A stretch of 64,000 nt of DNA from Halovibrio variabilis (GTDB lineage: Bacteria > Pseudomonadota > Gammaproteobacteria > Pseudomonadales > Halomonadaceae): the NCBI RefSeq assembly GCF_007991175.1, contig NZ_BJXV01000003.1:62001-126000 (forward strand). The letters run 5' to 3'. Both the position numbers and the translations under genes were made by a program. The notes below the pieces were generated by a model. That model did no database searches. It was not told where the DNA came from and worked only from the letters and a program-made list of their open reading frames with translations. This document shows, in pieces, positions 1 to 8,003 of the stretch (position 1 is its first letter; the number at the start of each line of letters is the position of its first letter).

Positions 1-960
1 GTGGGCCAATACATAGCTGCGCCCGGTAATGGTATTTTCCACTACCTGGTAATCGCCTTCTTGATGGATGCCGGTAAAGGTGCCGATAAAGCCAGTATTG
101 CGCAGTGAGACCGTTTCCAGCTTATCCCCCACGTTGAGCCGCCCCTCGTAGTTCATCAACGCTAAGCGGGCCGAGGTACCGGTTCCCGTTGTGCTACGGC
201 AAATAACCCCTGGATGCACATAGGTCGTTGAACGTGAGCGCACATAGCCTTCGCCCACGGGCTCTTCAGGGCCCATAAAGTGTAAAAACGGTAGCGGCCC
301 CACATCGCCCAGGGTGTAGTGGGAAAAACCACGCTTGGCTTTAATCGCTTCAACAATTTTGAAGGCACACTCAGCTAACGCTCGCTCTTCTTCATACACC
401 AGCCTAAAGCCCAGCTCAGCGGCATCGACCAAGGCGTAAAAGCCACCGCTATAGGCGATTGAGTAGGTGACCTTACCGATCCCCGGTACGTGAATCTGAT
501 CGCGGTAGGTGTCGATATAGCTGGGCAGCCCGCCACAGGTCACCGACTCAACTACACCGTTGTGCACTCTCGCTTCAATTTGTACTAGCCCAGCGGGCGC
601 TTCCAGTTTAAAACGCTGAAGGCCTTCCTGTTTGGGCACAATGCCTCTCTCCAGCACGGCGGTGGCCGTGCATAAGGTATTCGAACCCGAATAAATCGGG
701 TAGCCCATGACTTCCATAATGATATAACCCGCGACAGCCTCAGGGTGAGTCGCCGGCACCAGCAGATCAACCGACATTTCCGGGAGACCGTAGGGCTCTT
801 CAAGCAGCAGGCGACGCAGCCCGTCGGCGTCATCGCGTAGATACTCCATCTGCTCGCGCACGGTGGCACCTGGCAACACATCAATGCCCCCCGTGACGAT
901 ACGACTGACATCGCCACCGGCATGAGTGTCCATCAGCTGAATGGTATGCACGTTATTCAC
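1..960 (-). CDS. Proline racemase family protein, probable trans-3-hydroxy-L-proline dehydratase (3' end cut)
   Basis: This reading frame stays open from a GTG at 960 through the left edge, about 320 codons. The family handles proline and hydroxyproline stereochemistry or dehydration. Visible hallmarks are an N-terminal D-T-H-A-G-G (residues 11-16), a first catalytic cysteine in S-N-T-L-C (Cys97), and a second active-site loop T-T-G-T-G-T-S-A in which Thr258 takes the place of the usual second cysteine. A Cys/Thr pair is known in the family for trans-3-hydroxy-L-proline dehydratases, while Cys/Cys or Ser/Cys is typical of racemases and 4-hydroxyproline epimerases. The GTG start is preceded by AGGAG six bases upstream and shares one base with the stop of the upstream oxidoreductase (TAGTG), so the two are translationally coupled. 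Family membership is firm; the exact reaction is inferred. Confidence 0.85.
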   Translation of the reverse strand, partial: MNNVHTIQLMDTHAGGDVSRIVTGGIDVLPGATVREQMEYLRDDADGLRRLLLEEPYGLPEMSVDLLVPATHPEAVAGYIIMEVMGYPIYSGSNTLCTATAVLERGIVPKQEGLQRFKLEAPAGLVQIEARVHNGVVESVTCGGLPSYIDTYRDQIHVPGIGKVTYSIAYSGGFYALVDAAELGFRLVYEEERALAECAFKIVEAIKAKRGFSHYTLGDVGPLPFLHFMGPEEPVGEGYVRSRSTTYVHPGVICRSTTGTGTSARLALMNYEGRLNVGDKLETVSLRNTGFIGTFTGIHQEGDYQVVENTITGRSYVLAH

Positions 961-2147
961 TAGCGGCGCTCCTGACCAGACGGTGTGTTTTCAAGCGCAA
1001 AAGGCGCGCCGTGGTCGGCCCACTGTGCATCGGGCACAATGACAATTTTACCCAGAAAGTTGCTGTCCCGATTGACAAAATAGCGCTCGGCTACATGTAG
1101 GTCGGAAAGCTTGAAGGCCGCGTGGAGCACTGGCTTTAACTCCCCGCTGCGAATCCAAGCGACGAGCTGCTCGGCCTCTTCACGGGTGCCGTGGGAAACG
1201 CCAAAAATCTGTACTTGATAGAGGTATATGCGGGTCCACATCATTTCGCTGAGGTTGCCACCGCTGGCACCGGCGATTGAAAGCCGCGGATAGTTCTTAC
1301 GCCCCTGCATATCGACAATCATGGTATCGATAAACAGATTGGTCATCTCACCGCCGACCAAATCCATGACCGCATCAATCGGCTGGCCGCCGGTAGTGTC
1401 CAGAACACGCTCAACAAACGTGGGCAAATCGCCGCGATCGATGACGGCTTCCGCGCCTAATGCTTTAAGCGCTTCGGCTTTGTCTAGCTTGCTGACCGCA
1501 TAAGGAATAGCCCCTACGATGCGGCACAGCTGAATCAGTGCGGTGCCAACGCCGCCGCTGGCGCCGCTCACCAACACGCGCTCGCCAGCACTGACGTTGG
1601 CGGCGGTCATCATGTGATAAGCGGTTTGATACGAGCACATCCCCATTGAAGCCAGCTCTGCGTCGTGCAGCTCTGGGTTGGGCACCGCGTGGAATTGATC
1701 GGCGGGGACGTCAATAAACTCAGCAAACCCTCCATCGGCCCCATGGCCATAGTAATCGGGGGTTAGGTTAATATCGCGGCGCTCATCGGCGTAGATATTA
1801 AAATCGAGCAGCCCTCGTTGGCCAATGCGTTCAGCATCAACGCCCTCACCGACCGCCACGATACGGCCAGCCACATCGGCGCCCTGGATACGCGGAAAAG
1901 TTAACGTTGGCGTGCCACCCATGGCGAACGAAGTAACATCGCCTTTATCCTTGGTGGGGTATAACCCCTCTCGGGCCTTGCGGTCGGTGTTATTCTTCGC
2001 CGTGGCAGTTACCTGCACCAGCACTTCGCCCGCCTTAGGCTGCGGGGTCGGTACATCCTGATGGTATTCCAGCTTTTCGATATCACCATGACCGGTCAAT
2101 AGCATGGCGGACATCGTCGTTGGTAACGTGTGGGCAGCTTCAGCCAT
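960..2147 (-). CDS. Zinc-binding-type alcohol dehydrogenase family (MDR) oxidoreductase
   Basis: A 395-residue medium-chain dehydrogenase/reductase. The N-terminal GroES-like domain carries G-A-D-V-A-G-R near residue 90, and a Rossmann domain near residues 180-330 carries S-G-A-S-G-G-V-G-T for NAD(P)H binding. The cysteines that bind structural zinc in classical alcohol dehydrogenases are not evident, so a quinone-reductase-like or enoyl-reductase role is likelier than ethanol oxidation. The ATG has GGGAG nine bases upstream. It is the first gene of a two-gene unit with the proline racemase family gene, overlapping by one base, which suggests joint use in hydroxyproline or imino-acid metabolism, but its substrate cannot be read from sequence. 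Confidence 0.85.
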   Translation of the reverse strand: MAEAAHTLPTTMSAMLLTGHGDIEKLEYHQDVPTPQPKAGEVLVQVTATAKNNTDRKAREGLYPTKDKGDVTSFAMGGTPTLTFPRIQGADVAGRIVAVGEGVDAERIGQRGLLDFNIYADERRDINLTPDYYGHGADGGFAEFIDVPADQFHAVPNPELHDAELASMGMCSYQTAYHMMTAANVSAGERVLVSGASGGVGTALIQLCRIVGAIPYAVSKLDKAEALKALGAEAVIDRGDLPTFVERVLDTTGGQPIDAVMDLVGGEMTNLFIDTMIVDMQGRKNYPRLSIAGASGGNLSEMMWTRIYLYQVQIFGVSHGTREEAEQLVAWIRSGELKPVLHAAFKLSDLHVAERYFVNRDSNFLGKIVIVPDAQWADHGAPFALENTPSGQERR

Positions 2148-2173
2148 AACGTGACTCCCTGATGGAATGTGTT

Positions 2174-2186
2174 AACTATTATAGTT
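2174..2186 (-). promoter_or_regulatory. Putative -10 box inside a perfect inverted repeat upstream of the MDR gene
   Basis: The inverted repeat AACTAT-T-ATAGTT lies 27 bases before the ATG of the MDR oxidoreductase. On the minus strand it contains TATAAT (2178-2183), a consensus -10 hexamer. No good -35 hexamer is seen at 16-18 bases. A palindrome sitting on the -10 would fit an operator for a repressor such as an HxlR, MarR or TetR type, but no such regulator is adjacent. Inferred from sequence only. Confidence 0.4.
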
Positions 2187-2249
2187 GAAGATAACAAACT
2201 CTCACCGAGTCTCAAGCCTCATCCATCGCGGTGGCGGCAACGCTGGGCG

Positions 2250-2828
2250 TTAACCAAACACGGGGACGCCAATTAATAGCATGTGCAGATAGAACGCGAA
2301 AACCGCATACGCTACCAAGCCTAATAATACCGTGGCAATGGTCGCCATCTTAGAAGTGTTAACCGGTGCGGGCGGCGAAAGGCGGTCGCGCTTTTTGGCC
2401 GTTTTAAAGGCCAGGATAGCCCAAACCAGAAAGGCAGCGAAAAAGATAATATCGCCCAAGCGCCCGTTGACGAGCAGGTGAGCAAACGCCCAAATTTTGA
2501 CTGCCAGCATCATTGGGTGGCCAAGTTTGGCCTTAATGGCGTTGCCCGGGACATAGGCCGCTACCAACATGATAAAGGCAGGCACCATCAAAAGCGCCAC
2601 CGCATGGCGTAACCCCATGGGCGGGTACCAAACCATAAAAGGGTCGAGGCGCATCTGCCCGTAACCATAAATCGCAACGGCTAGACCAACCAGCGACACC
2701 ACCGAATAGGCGATCTTCCAGTTGGTCTCGCCCAATTTGGCAATCTGCTGCTGACGCCAGTTTTCAGCAAAAATACGCACGGAATGGCTGCCTAAAAAAA
2801 TCAGCAGGCCAATAATCATAATGGTCAT
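2250..2828 (-). CDS. NnrU family integral membrane protein
   Basis: A 192-residue, very hydrophobic protein with about six membrane segments. The N-terminus (M-T-I-M-I-I-G-L-L-I-F-L-G-S-H-S) and internal motifs such as L-G-H-P-M-M-L-A-V-K-I-W-A-F-A-H-L fit the NnrU family, named from denitrification clusters and related to isoprenylcysteine carboxyl methyltransferase-like membrane proteins. I chose the ATG at 2828 because GGGAGTACTTCC precedes it with good spacing; an in-frame start at 2900 would add 24 residues without a ribosome-binding site. No nitrate or nitrite reductase genes are nearby, so a denitrification role is not supported here. Single gene between the MDR pair and corA. Confidence 0.85.
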   Translation of the reverse strand: MTIMIIGLLIFLGSHSVRIFAENWRQQQIAKLGETNWKIAYSVVSLVGLAVAIYGYGQMRLDPFMVWYPPMGLRHAVALLMVPAFIMLVAAYVPGNAIKAKLGHPMMLAVKIWAFAHLLVNGRLGDIIFFAAFLVWAILAFKTAKKRDRLSPPAPVNTSKMATIATVLLGLVAYAVFAFYLHMLLIGVPVFG

Positions 2829-2997
2829 GGAAGTACTCCCAGGTAATACGCTAGTGACGGCTTGAAGCCTTATAGTCTTGGTCGCTGCAGAGGATGCCAC
2901 AGACAGCCACCAACCACATGTTAATGCGTCAACTTTTCGCTTACCTAAAAGCTCAACATGCCAACAGAGGGGGAGGTTAACCTAGCGACTTGGCGCT

Positions 2998-3013
2998 AAA
3001 AACTAAAATTAGT
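2998..3013 (-). terminator. Weak intrinsic terminator after corA
   Basis: Six bases after the corA stop, the minus strand reads a small AT-rich hairpin ACTAA-TT-TTAGT followed directly by four T residues. The stem is only five base pairs, so termination strength is doubtful. Confidence 0.3.
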
Positions 3014-3019
3014 GCTGCG

Positions 3020-3988
3020 CTAAAACCAATGCTTGCGCCTGAAAAGCCAAATCAATAGCCCACCGATTCCCAGCATCACGCCCCAGACAAAAAAGTAGCC
3101 GTACTCATAGCGCAGTTCAGGCATATTGTCGAAATTCATGCCATAGATACCGGCAATAAAAGTCAGTGGTACAAAAATCGCGGTAATCACCGTGAGCACG
3201 CGCATGGTGATGTTTAACTGGTGGGAGGAAATGGAAATATAGCCGTCGACCAAGTCGCCGCAAATGTCGTAGTACATTTGGGTCAGGGTGTAGAGCCGTT
3301 CGAAGCGTTCGGCCACATTGTTAATCGCGTGCAGGGTTTCACTCTCATCCCGGGGCAGATGTTCATAGTCGTAGGCCGTCAGCTCTTGCGTGATCCCTTT
3401 GTGGTAACTAAAGATACGCCGCATTTTGACCAATCGAGAACGATAGCTAATGATCTTGCGCATCAAAACATCATTACCGTTTTCTAACAGTTCATCCTCA
3501 AGATCGCTTAGCTCCGTTTCAAACTCGAGCAGGCTGTCGATATAGAAGCCCGCCGATATATACATCACCCGCAGCGCCACGTGCTCCGGAGAATGCGCTA
3601 AAAGCGTTTTGCCATGGTCATTGAACAGGCGCTCAATACTTAACGCCTCACCGGGATGAAGGGTCACCAGAAACCTTGTACCGATAAAGAAGCACAGCTG
3701 CTGAGGCTGATAGTTCAGCGTTGCATCGAATGACGAAATGCCGCGATAAATAATCAGCGTGTGGTTATCAAACTCTTCTATTTTCGGCGGATGACGCTCT
3801 TTTTGTGCGTCCTGAATCGCCATCGAATGAAACTCAAACGCCTCTAAAATAGTCCGCTCGCGCTCCTGAGTCTCGCCCTGCATATCGATCCAGATATGGC
3901 TATCGGGTGTGGCTTGCCACATTGCGAACAGGTCTTCATCACCTTCGTAAACCGCCCCGTCAGGAGTGGTCAAAAGCGTCCTAATCAT
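3020..3988 (-). CDS. corA: CorA family divalent cation transporter
   Basis: A 323-residue CorA-type magnesium/cobalt (or zinc) channel. A long soluble N-terminal region ends in two C-terminal membrane helices. The first ends in Y-G-M-N-F-D-N-M-P-E-L, containing the G-M-N ion-selectivity signature and the M-P-E-L loop; the chain then ends with the second helix and basic R-R-K-H-W-F. The ATG at 3988 has AAGGA upstream and overlaps the end of the preceding diguanylate cyclase by eight bases, so the two are probably coupled in translation. An earlier in-frame start at 4024 lies deeper in the cyclase gene and lacks a ribosome-binding site. CorA versus ZntB specificity is not certain from sequence, but the M-P-E-L loop favours CorA. 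Confidence 0.92.
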   Translation of the reverse strand: MIRTLLTTPDGAVYEGDEDLFAMWQATPDSHIWIDMQGETQERERTILEAFEFHSMAIQDAQKERHPPKIEEFDNHTLIIYRGISSFDATLNYQPQQLCFFIGTRFLVTLHPGEALSIERLFNDHGKTLLAHSPEHVALRVMYISAGFYIDSLLEFETELSDLEDELLENGNDVLMRKIISYRSRLVKMRRIFSYHKGITQELTAYDYEHLPRDESETLHAINNVAERFERLYTLTQMYYDICGDLVDGYISISSHQLNITMRVLTVITAIFVPLTFIAGIYGMNFDNMPELRYEYGYFFVWGVMLGIGGLLIWLFRRKHWF

Positions 3989-5453
3989 ATTCGTCCTTGA
4001 GATTGAGTGCGTCGGGAGCCGCACTATCGGCAGAGCGCGCCATGCTTACCTGGCCCTTGCCAGAATGTTTAGCTTCGTACATGGCCACATCAGCGCGTTT
4101 AAGTAGCTCATGAGCCGTTTCTCCAGCGGTAGGTGAATAAAGTGCGGCGCCTATGCTGGTGCTTACCCTCAGGCTTATCTCGCCCATTGGGACCGGTTTT
4201 TCTGTCACCTCGACCATGGACTGAGCCAACGGCTGAACAGCGTCGGGGGCAACGCCTTCTAATAGAACCACGAACTCATCCCCCGCCCAGCGGGCAACAT
4301 AATCGGTTTCGCGAACGGCCGTTTTCAAACGCTTCGCTATCTCGCGCAGCAGCGCATCGCCGGTTGTATGGCCGTGCTGATCATTAACCGCTTTAAACCC
4401 GTCTAAATCCATAAACAACACGGCCAGGTGTTTTTGCAAGCGGCGGGCACGTGCCATTGCTTCAGCCAGGCGTTCATTCAAGGCGCGCCGGTTGGGCAGC
4501 TGGGTCAACACATCTTCTCGGGCTTCCTGGTCGCGTAGCCGCTCCAACTGCTGACGCTCGGTAATATCGTGTATAAACAAACTGCGCCGCTGTTGGCCAT
4601 CGATGCGCAACGATTTTATGCGAATTTCTACCGGCAGTTGACTACCGTCTCGGCATTGAGCGGTGGCGATCAGCGGCGCCTGTTCGTCGCTGGCGGGTAG
4701 CCCTTGCGGAAACAGCAGCTGGGTGATCGGCCGTGCCTGCGCTTGTTTGCGTGGCCAACCAAACATCATCTCCGCGGCGCGGTTCCAATCCAAAACCACG
4801 TCGTGTGTATCCAGGCTAATATAAGCGTCGTAGGCTGACTCGATGACCAGGTTGAGCTCCCGAGTACGCCGCTCTATCTGGTTTTCCATACTTTGATGAA
4901 ACGCTTTCAGCGCCTGCTGCGATGCCTGCTTGGTCTTCTTCTCAACAATCAGCCGCTCACGCAGGTGAATTTCATCAGTCACGATAGCGGCCAGGTCTTG
5001 CATAACCGCAAACTCATCTTCTTGTAGCCTGCGCGGCTTGGTGTCGATGGCGCACAGCGCCCCCAGCGGCAGGCCTTGGGAGGAGAGCAGCGGAAAACCA
5101 ACGTAAAAGCGAATACCGTCCTGAACGGTCACGAACGGGTTGTTAGCAAAACGTTCGTCCGCCGTGGCGTCTTCGACGATAAGAGGCACGGCTTGCATAA
5201 TGGTATGCGCGCAGAAGGCCACATCTCGCGACGTCTCGCGCGTTTCGACACCGACGCTCGACTTAAACCACTGCCGATCAGCGTCAATCAACGATACCGT
5301 TGCAATGGGCACATTGAGCAGCTTCGTCACCAGCCGGGTAACACGGTCAAAGACTGGCTCGTGGGGGGTATCAAGCAGCTCAAGCTCGCGGAGAACTGCC
5401 AAGCGCGCATCTTCATTAGGTGTTATAGGATAAGACATTGTAGTGTCACCCAT
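3981..5453 (-). CDS. GAF-PAS sensor diguanylate cyclase
   Basis: A 490-residue cytoplasmic signalling protein. Order: GAF domain (about residues 25-165, with D-V-A-F-C-A-H-T and the loop G-F-P-L-L-S near 119), a short coiled linker (170-200), a PAS domain (about 200-300, ending D-I-T-E-R) and a C-terminal GGDEF domain (about 315-480). The active-site loop is A-G-D-E-F (390-394), a variant compatible with cyclic di-GMP synthesis, and R-E-T-D (381-384) five residues before it matches the inhibitory I-site R-x-x-D. No EAL domain and no membrane segment are seen. ATGs at 5453 and 5438 are both possible; neither has a strong ribosome-binding site. The gene overlaps corA downstream by eight bases. 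Confidence 0.9.
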   Translation of the reverse strand: MGDTTMSYPITPNEDARLAVLRELELLDTPHEPVFDRVTRLVTKLLNVPIATVSLIDADRQWFKSSVGVETRETSRDVAFCAHTIMQAVPLIVEDATADERFANNPFVTVQDGIRFYVGFPLLSSQGLPLGALCAIDTKPRRLQEDEFAVMQDLAAIVTDEIHLRERLIVEKKTKQASQQALKAFHQSMENQIERRTRELNLVIESAYDAYISLDTHDVVLDWNRAAEMMFGWPRKQAQARPITQLLFPQGLPASDEQAPLIATAQCRDGSQLPVEIRIKSLRIDGQQRRSLFIHDITERQQLERLRDQEAREDVLTQLPNRRALNERLAEAMARARRLQKHLAVLFMDLDGFKAVNDQHGHTTGDALLREIAKRLKTAVRETDYVARWAGDEFVVLLEGVAPDAVQPLAQSMVEVTEKPVPMGEISLRVSTSIGAALYSPTAGETAHELLKRADVAMYEAKHSGKGQVSMARSADSAAPDALNLKDEYD

Positions 5454-5494
5454 GATGGTAGGCGTTTGCTTACCATCATAACGCGATTGGCACC

Positions 5495-5520
5495 TTCCTG
5501 CTTATGGTTCCTGCTTATGG
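5495..5520. repeat. Exact 13-bp tandem duplication in an intergenic gap
   Basis: The unit TTCCTGCTTATGG occurs twice with no spacer (5495-5507 and 5508-5520), between the diguanylate cyclase start and the symporter stop. It is one of several short tandem repeats in intergenic gaps of this window. Confidence 0.9.
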
Positions 5521-5524
5521 CTGG

Positions 5525-6895
5525 CTACTTTCTAATCACCGCTGCGATCACCACGCTCACCAAGGTGGACGCCACCAGCGCCCCCAGAAATGGCCCCAAG
5601 GTCGGCACACTGCCCGGAAAGCTCGCCGCCAAGAAGCCCGCCACAAGGCTGCCTTGGCTAACCCAGCCGGGTAACACGGCCCCTATCAGCCCGGCAATTC
5701 CGCCGCCCACGGCGGCGAGGGGTGTCATTCGTTGCCACAGGCCCAGCAACACGGGAACCACAATGGCGGCACACAGTAAGTCGGCAATCAAAAACAGCCG
5801 CAGTACGGATAACCCCTGCAAGGCAATGATCACCACGGGAACCATCAAGATGAGGGTAATCCAGCGGGTAGCCACCAGTGAGACGCCGCGCTGCTCGCTG
5901 CGGGCCACTACCAGGGAAGCAATACCGTTCTGCAGGGTATCAACGCTAGAGGCCACCAAGGTAACGGCGAGCACCAACGCTGGTAACGACAGCCAAGCGG
6001 GGGCATCAGACAGCAGCGCAAAAAACGGCATTGGCGGCTCACCTAGCGCAACGCCACTCATTGCCGCCAAGGTGCCCAAGCCGCCAATGATCATCACGAC
6101 CACAACGGTCATGCCACCGCCCAACCAGGCACCACGCCCCAGGCTTTGGTCATCCTGGGCCGCCCAAACGCGCTGCCAGTACCCCTGGTGAAATAAGTTG
6201 GCCGCCGTGACCGCAATGACGAGTGTTAGCGCCACACTGAGCGCGTTCGTTACGGGCACTGAAGGCAGCGCCGCCTCGCTGGGCATTGCGGGCAGCCGCC
6301 ATAACGCGACGCTGCCCACCGCCAAGAGTAGCGCCAGCAAAAGCCAAGCCTGCCAGCGGTCGGTAGCAAGACTGGCGCGCAGCCCGCCCACCGCCGTATA
6401 AACAAGCGTGGTCAGTGCCACACCGATAATCACTAGCGCAGGCGGCACGTCAGAAAGTAACCCGGTGATCGCCCCGATGGCGGTTAGCTCTGCGGCCAAA
6501 AAGCAGGCCATATAGCCGACTGACACCAAGGTTACCCAGCGCCGCACCCCCTTGCCGTAGCAAGCGTCAGCGAACTCGGCGATGCTTCGGCCTTCTGGTA
6601 AAGCCCGGCGAATTTTAGGCCCGTAAAGCCCTAATACAATAAAGGGCAGGGCCGATCCCACGGCATAACCCGCCAGTGCTAACGGCCCCACAAAAGCGCC
6701 AATTTCAGGGGGTGCAAACAAAATCCAGGCGCCCATACCGGAGGCAAGAAAGGAGAGCCCAAGGGTCGAGGAGGTTTGCGAATTGCGCGCCGTGACATAG
6801 TCATCAACCGGGCCATCCACCCAGCGAGCACGTAAACCTAAATAAGCAAAACAGCATAGCGCCGCGCCAAGCACGGCTGATGTCAGGTAAAGCAT
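5525..6895 (-). CDS. Sodium/solute symporter family protein under TPP riboswitch control (probable thiamine-related transporter)
   Basis: A 456-residue protein with about 12-13 hydrophobic segments of the sodium:solute symporter (SSS) type. Internal features include G-S-A-L-P-F-I-V-L-G-L-Y-G-P near residues 80-95 and Y-T-A-V-G-G-L-R-A-S-L-A-T-D (about 165-180), typical of SSS transporters. The leader is a TPP riboswitch whose closing stem overlaps the ribosome-binding site GGAGG, nine bases before the ATG. That argues strongly that the cargo is thiamine or a precursor such as hydroxymethylpyrimidine or a thiazole. SSS members in thiamine regulons have been called ThiV, and this may be one. 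No thiamine biosynthesis genes lie beside it, so the substrate is inferred from regulation. Confidence 0.85.
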   Translation of the reverse strand: MLYLTSAVLGAALCCFAYLGLRARWVDGPVDDYVTARNSQTSSTLGLSFLASGMGAWILFAPPEIGAFVGPLALAGYAVGSALPFIVLGLYGPKIRRALPEGRSIAEFADACYGKGVRRWVTLVSVGYMACFLAAELTAIGAITGLLSDVPPALVIIGVALTTLVYTAVGGLRASLATDRWQAWLLLALLLAVGSVALWRLPAMPSEAALPSVPVTNALSVALTLVIAVTAANLFHQGYWQRVWAAQDDQSLGRGAWLGGGMTVVVVMIIGGLGTLAAMSGVALGEPPMPFFALLSDAPAWLSLPALVLAVTLVASSVDTLQNGIASLVVARSEQRGVSLVATRWITLILMVPVVIIALQGLSVLRLFLIADLLCAAIVVPVLLGLWQRMTPLAAVGGGIAGLIGAVLPGWVSQGSLVAGFLAASFPGSVPTLGPFLGALVASTLVSVVIAAVIRK

Positions 6896-6907
6896 GTCGC
6901 ACTTCCT

Positions 6908-6987
6908 CCGCCGGTACGAACCGGATCAGGTTCCAGGGTCTGCGCGCTGCGCATTCTCAGCCTTTATGGCAAAGGCTCCCCTGGCGA
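6908..6987 (-). promoter_or_regulatory. TPP (thiamine pyrophosphate) riboswitch, THI element
   Basis: Read on the minus strand, the segment begins TCGCCAGGGGAGCC, continues through GGCTGAGA followed by a GC-rich hairpin, then GACCCTGGAACCTGATCCGG and closes with GGCGG. These are the conserved THI-box elements: the CUGAGA pyrimidine-sensor loop and the ACC-UGGAACCUGAUC pyrophosphate-sensor helix. P1 pairs TCGCC (6983-6987) with GGCGG (6908-6912), and the next bases on the 3' side form the GGAGG ribosome-binding site. This layout predicts repression of translation when TPP is bound. Terminator-based control is less likely because no hairpin plus T-run fits before the ATG. Confidence 0.95.
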
Positions 6988-7213
6988 CAGTGAATGTAGG
7001 TAAATATCTAGACCCTATCTTCAATTAAAAGCGCAGCTTAGTAAAGGTTAGGCGCTACTCGCAATCTGTCAGCTAGGTTAAAAACGCACTAAAATTAATC
7101 ACATAATCATTGCTTGCGATGATGCTTGTTTATCTAATTAAAACGGTTTAGCTAACGCATAGTAAAACGCTGGCATAAGAAACTTTTCATCCGCTGCCCT
7201 GCCCGCCATACTG

Positions 7214-7237
7214 AGCTAGCGATCTATAATAGCTAGC
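7214..7237 (+). promoter_or_regulatory. TATAAT flanked by two AGCTAGC copies
   Basis: In the 303-bp gap between the TPP riboswitch and the hypothetical gene, a consensus -10 hexamer TATAAT (7225-7230) lies between two AGCTAGC copies (7214-7220 and 7231-7237). Each core GCTAGC is itself a palindrome. The arrangement looks like paired operator half-sites around a promoter reading toward the gene at 7291. No convincing -35 hexamer is present. I see nothing else defined in this gap. Confidence 0.4.
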
Positions 7238-7290
7238 ATAAAAAGCGGCGTGCTACTCCGCCTAAACAGCTCGTTCAAAGGGACACTGTC

Positions 7291-7983
7291 ATGATTCATA
7301 ACGAAGCCAAGGAACACACCGCTGGTCGGCTAAACGAACTATTTTCTGACCCCTATCGCGCGTTTGACAACGATACGGATGAGCGTCAGCTGCATATTCG
7401 CATTATGCTGCATATGCTACTTGCCCGCCCGATGAAACGCGGGCAAATAACACTGCGGGTTATCCACGGCTGGGAAAATGGCGGCTATGAGCCGAAAGAC
7501 CTTCAGCACGTCGATTACCCGCTTAGCAACGTGGCCGATTTCAAACGCGTGGTCAGAGATTTTGAATATGCCTCTAAACACAATACCCCTTTACCCACCG
7601 ACACCACCGCCGTTCTTGACGATCCGCTAACCGAGGCGATTGCAAACGCCGAAGCCCTGGGCCAGCACCTTCCCCCTGACATTCGCAGTACGCCCGCACA
7701 CTGGCAGACCTTTGATGGCGGCCTGGCACTCTACACACTGTTTAAAATGTATCACCGCTTGGTGTATAGCGAAGACGACGCCTATCGGTGCACGCAGTGC
7801 CTCACATCGCACGGCCTGCGTGAAATACACGAGTTCCATCTGGAAGAGGGAGAGTTCGCGCTGCTGGTACCCCCTGCCTCACGCTTTATGGAGGAGTCTT
7901 CTCTGCTTGTATTGCATGAAAGCCAACTTGACCCGATCGAGCAGTTGCTCGAAGAAAGCCTGCCGTTATTCGATAATTTCTAA
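7291..7983 (+). CDS. Hypothetical protein with a CxxC motif
   Basis: A 230-residue soluble protein that I do not recognise. The ATG has GGGAC seven bases upstream. No signal peptide or membrane segment is visible. The first half contains a regular-looking block (H-I-R-I-M-L-H-M-L-L-A-R-P-M-K-R-G around residues 37-52), the middle contains Y-R-C-T-Q-C-L-T-S-H-G (about 164-174), where C-x-x-C plus nearby histidines could bind a metal, and the C-terminus is acidic (E-E-S-L-P-L-F-D-N-F). It is convergent with the Alpha-E gene, separated by only 20 bases, and has its own upstream region with a possible promoter. Composition and codon use look like the neighbours, so it is probably a native lineage-specific gene. 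Confidence 0.75.
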   Translation: MIHNEAKEHTAGRLNELFSDPYRAFDNDTDERQLHIRIMLHMLLARPMKRGQITLRVIHGWENGGYEPKDLQHVDYPLSNVADFKRVVRDFEYASKHNTPLPTDTTAVLDDPLTEAIANAEALGQHLPPDIRSTPAHWQTFDGGLALYTLFKMYHRLVYSEDDAYRCTQCLTSHGLREIHEFHLEEGEFALLVPPASRFMEESSLLVLHESQLDPIEQLLEESLPLFDNF

Positions 7984-8003
7984 GCCTTTGAACAGGCTAG
8001 GCC

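Noticed and set aside
2250-2828. Calling the NnrU protein a denitrification gene
   Set aside because: No nitrite, nitric oxide or nitrate reductase genes are in the window; NnrU relatives occur widely outside denitrifiers.
5076-6191. A 371-codon open frame on the plus strand
   Set aside because: It runs antisense across the 5' part of the diguanylate cyclase, the gap and the 3' part of the symporter, both of which have clear families; its product is low complexity, rich in T, P and R, with no recognisable domain.
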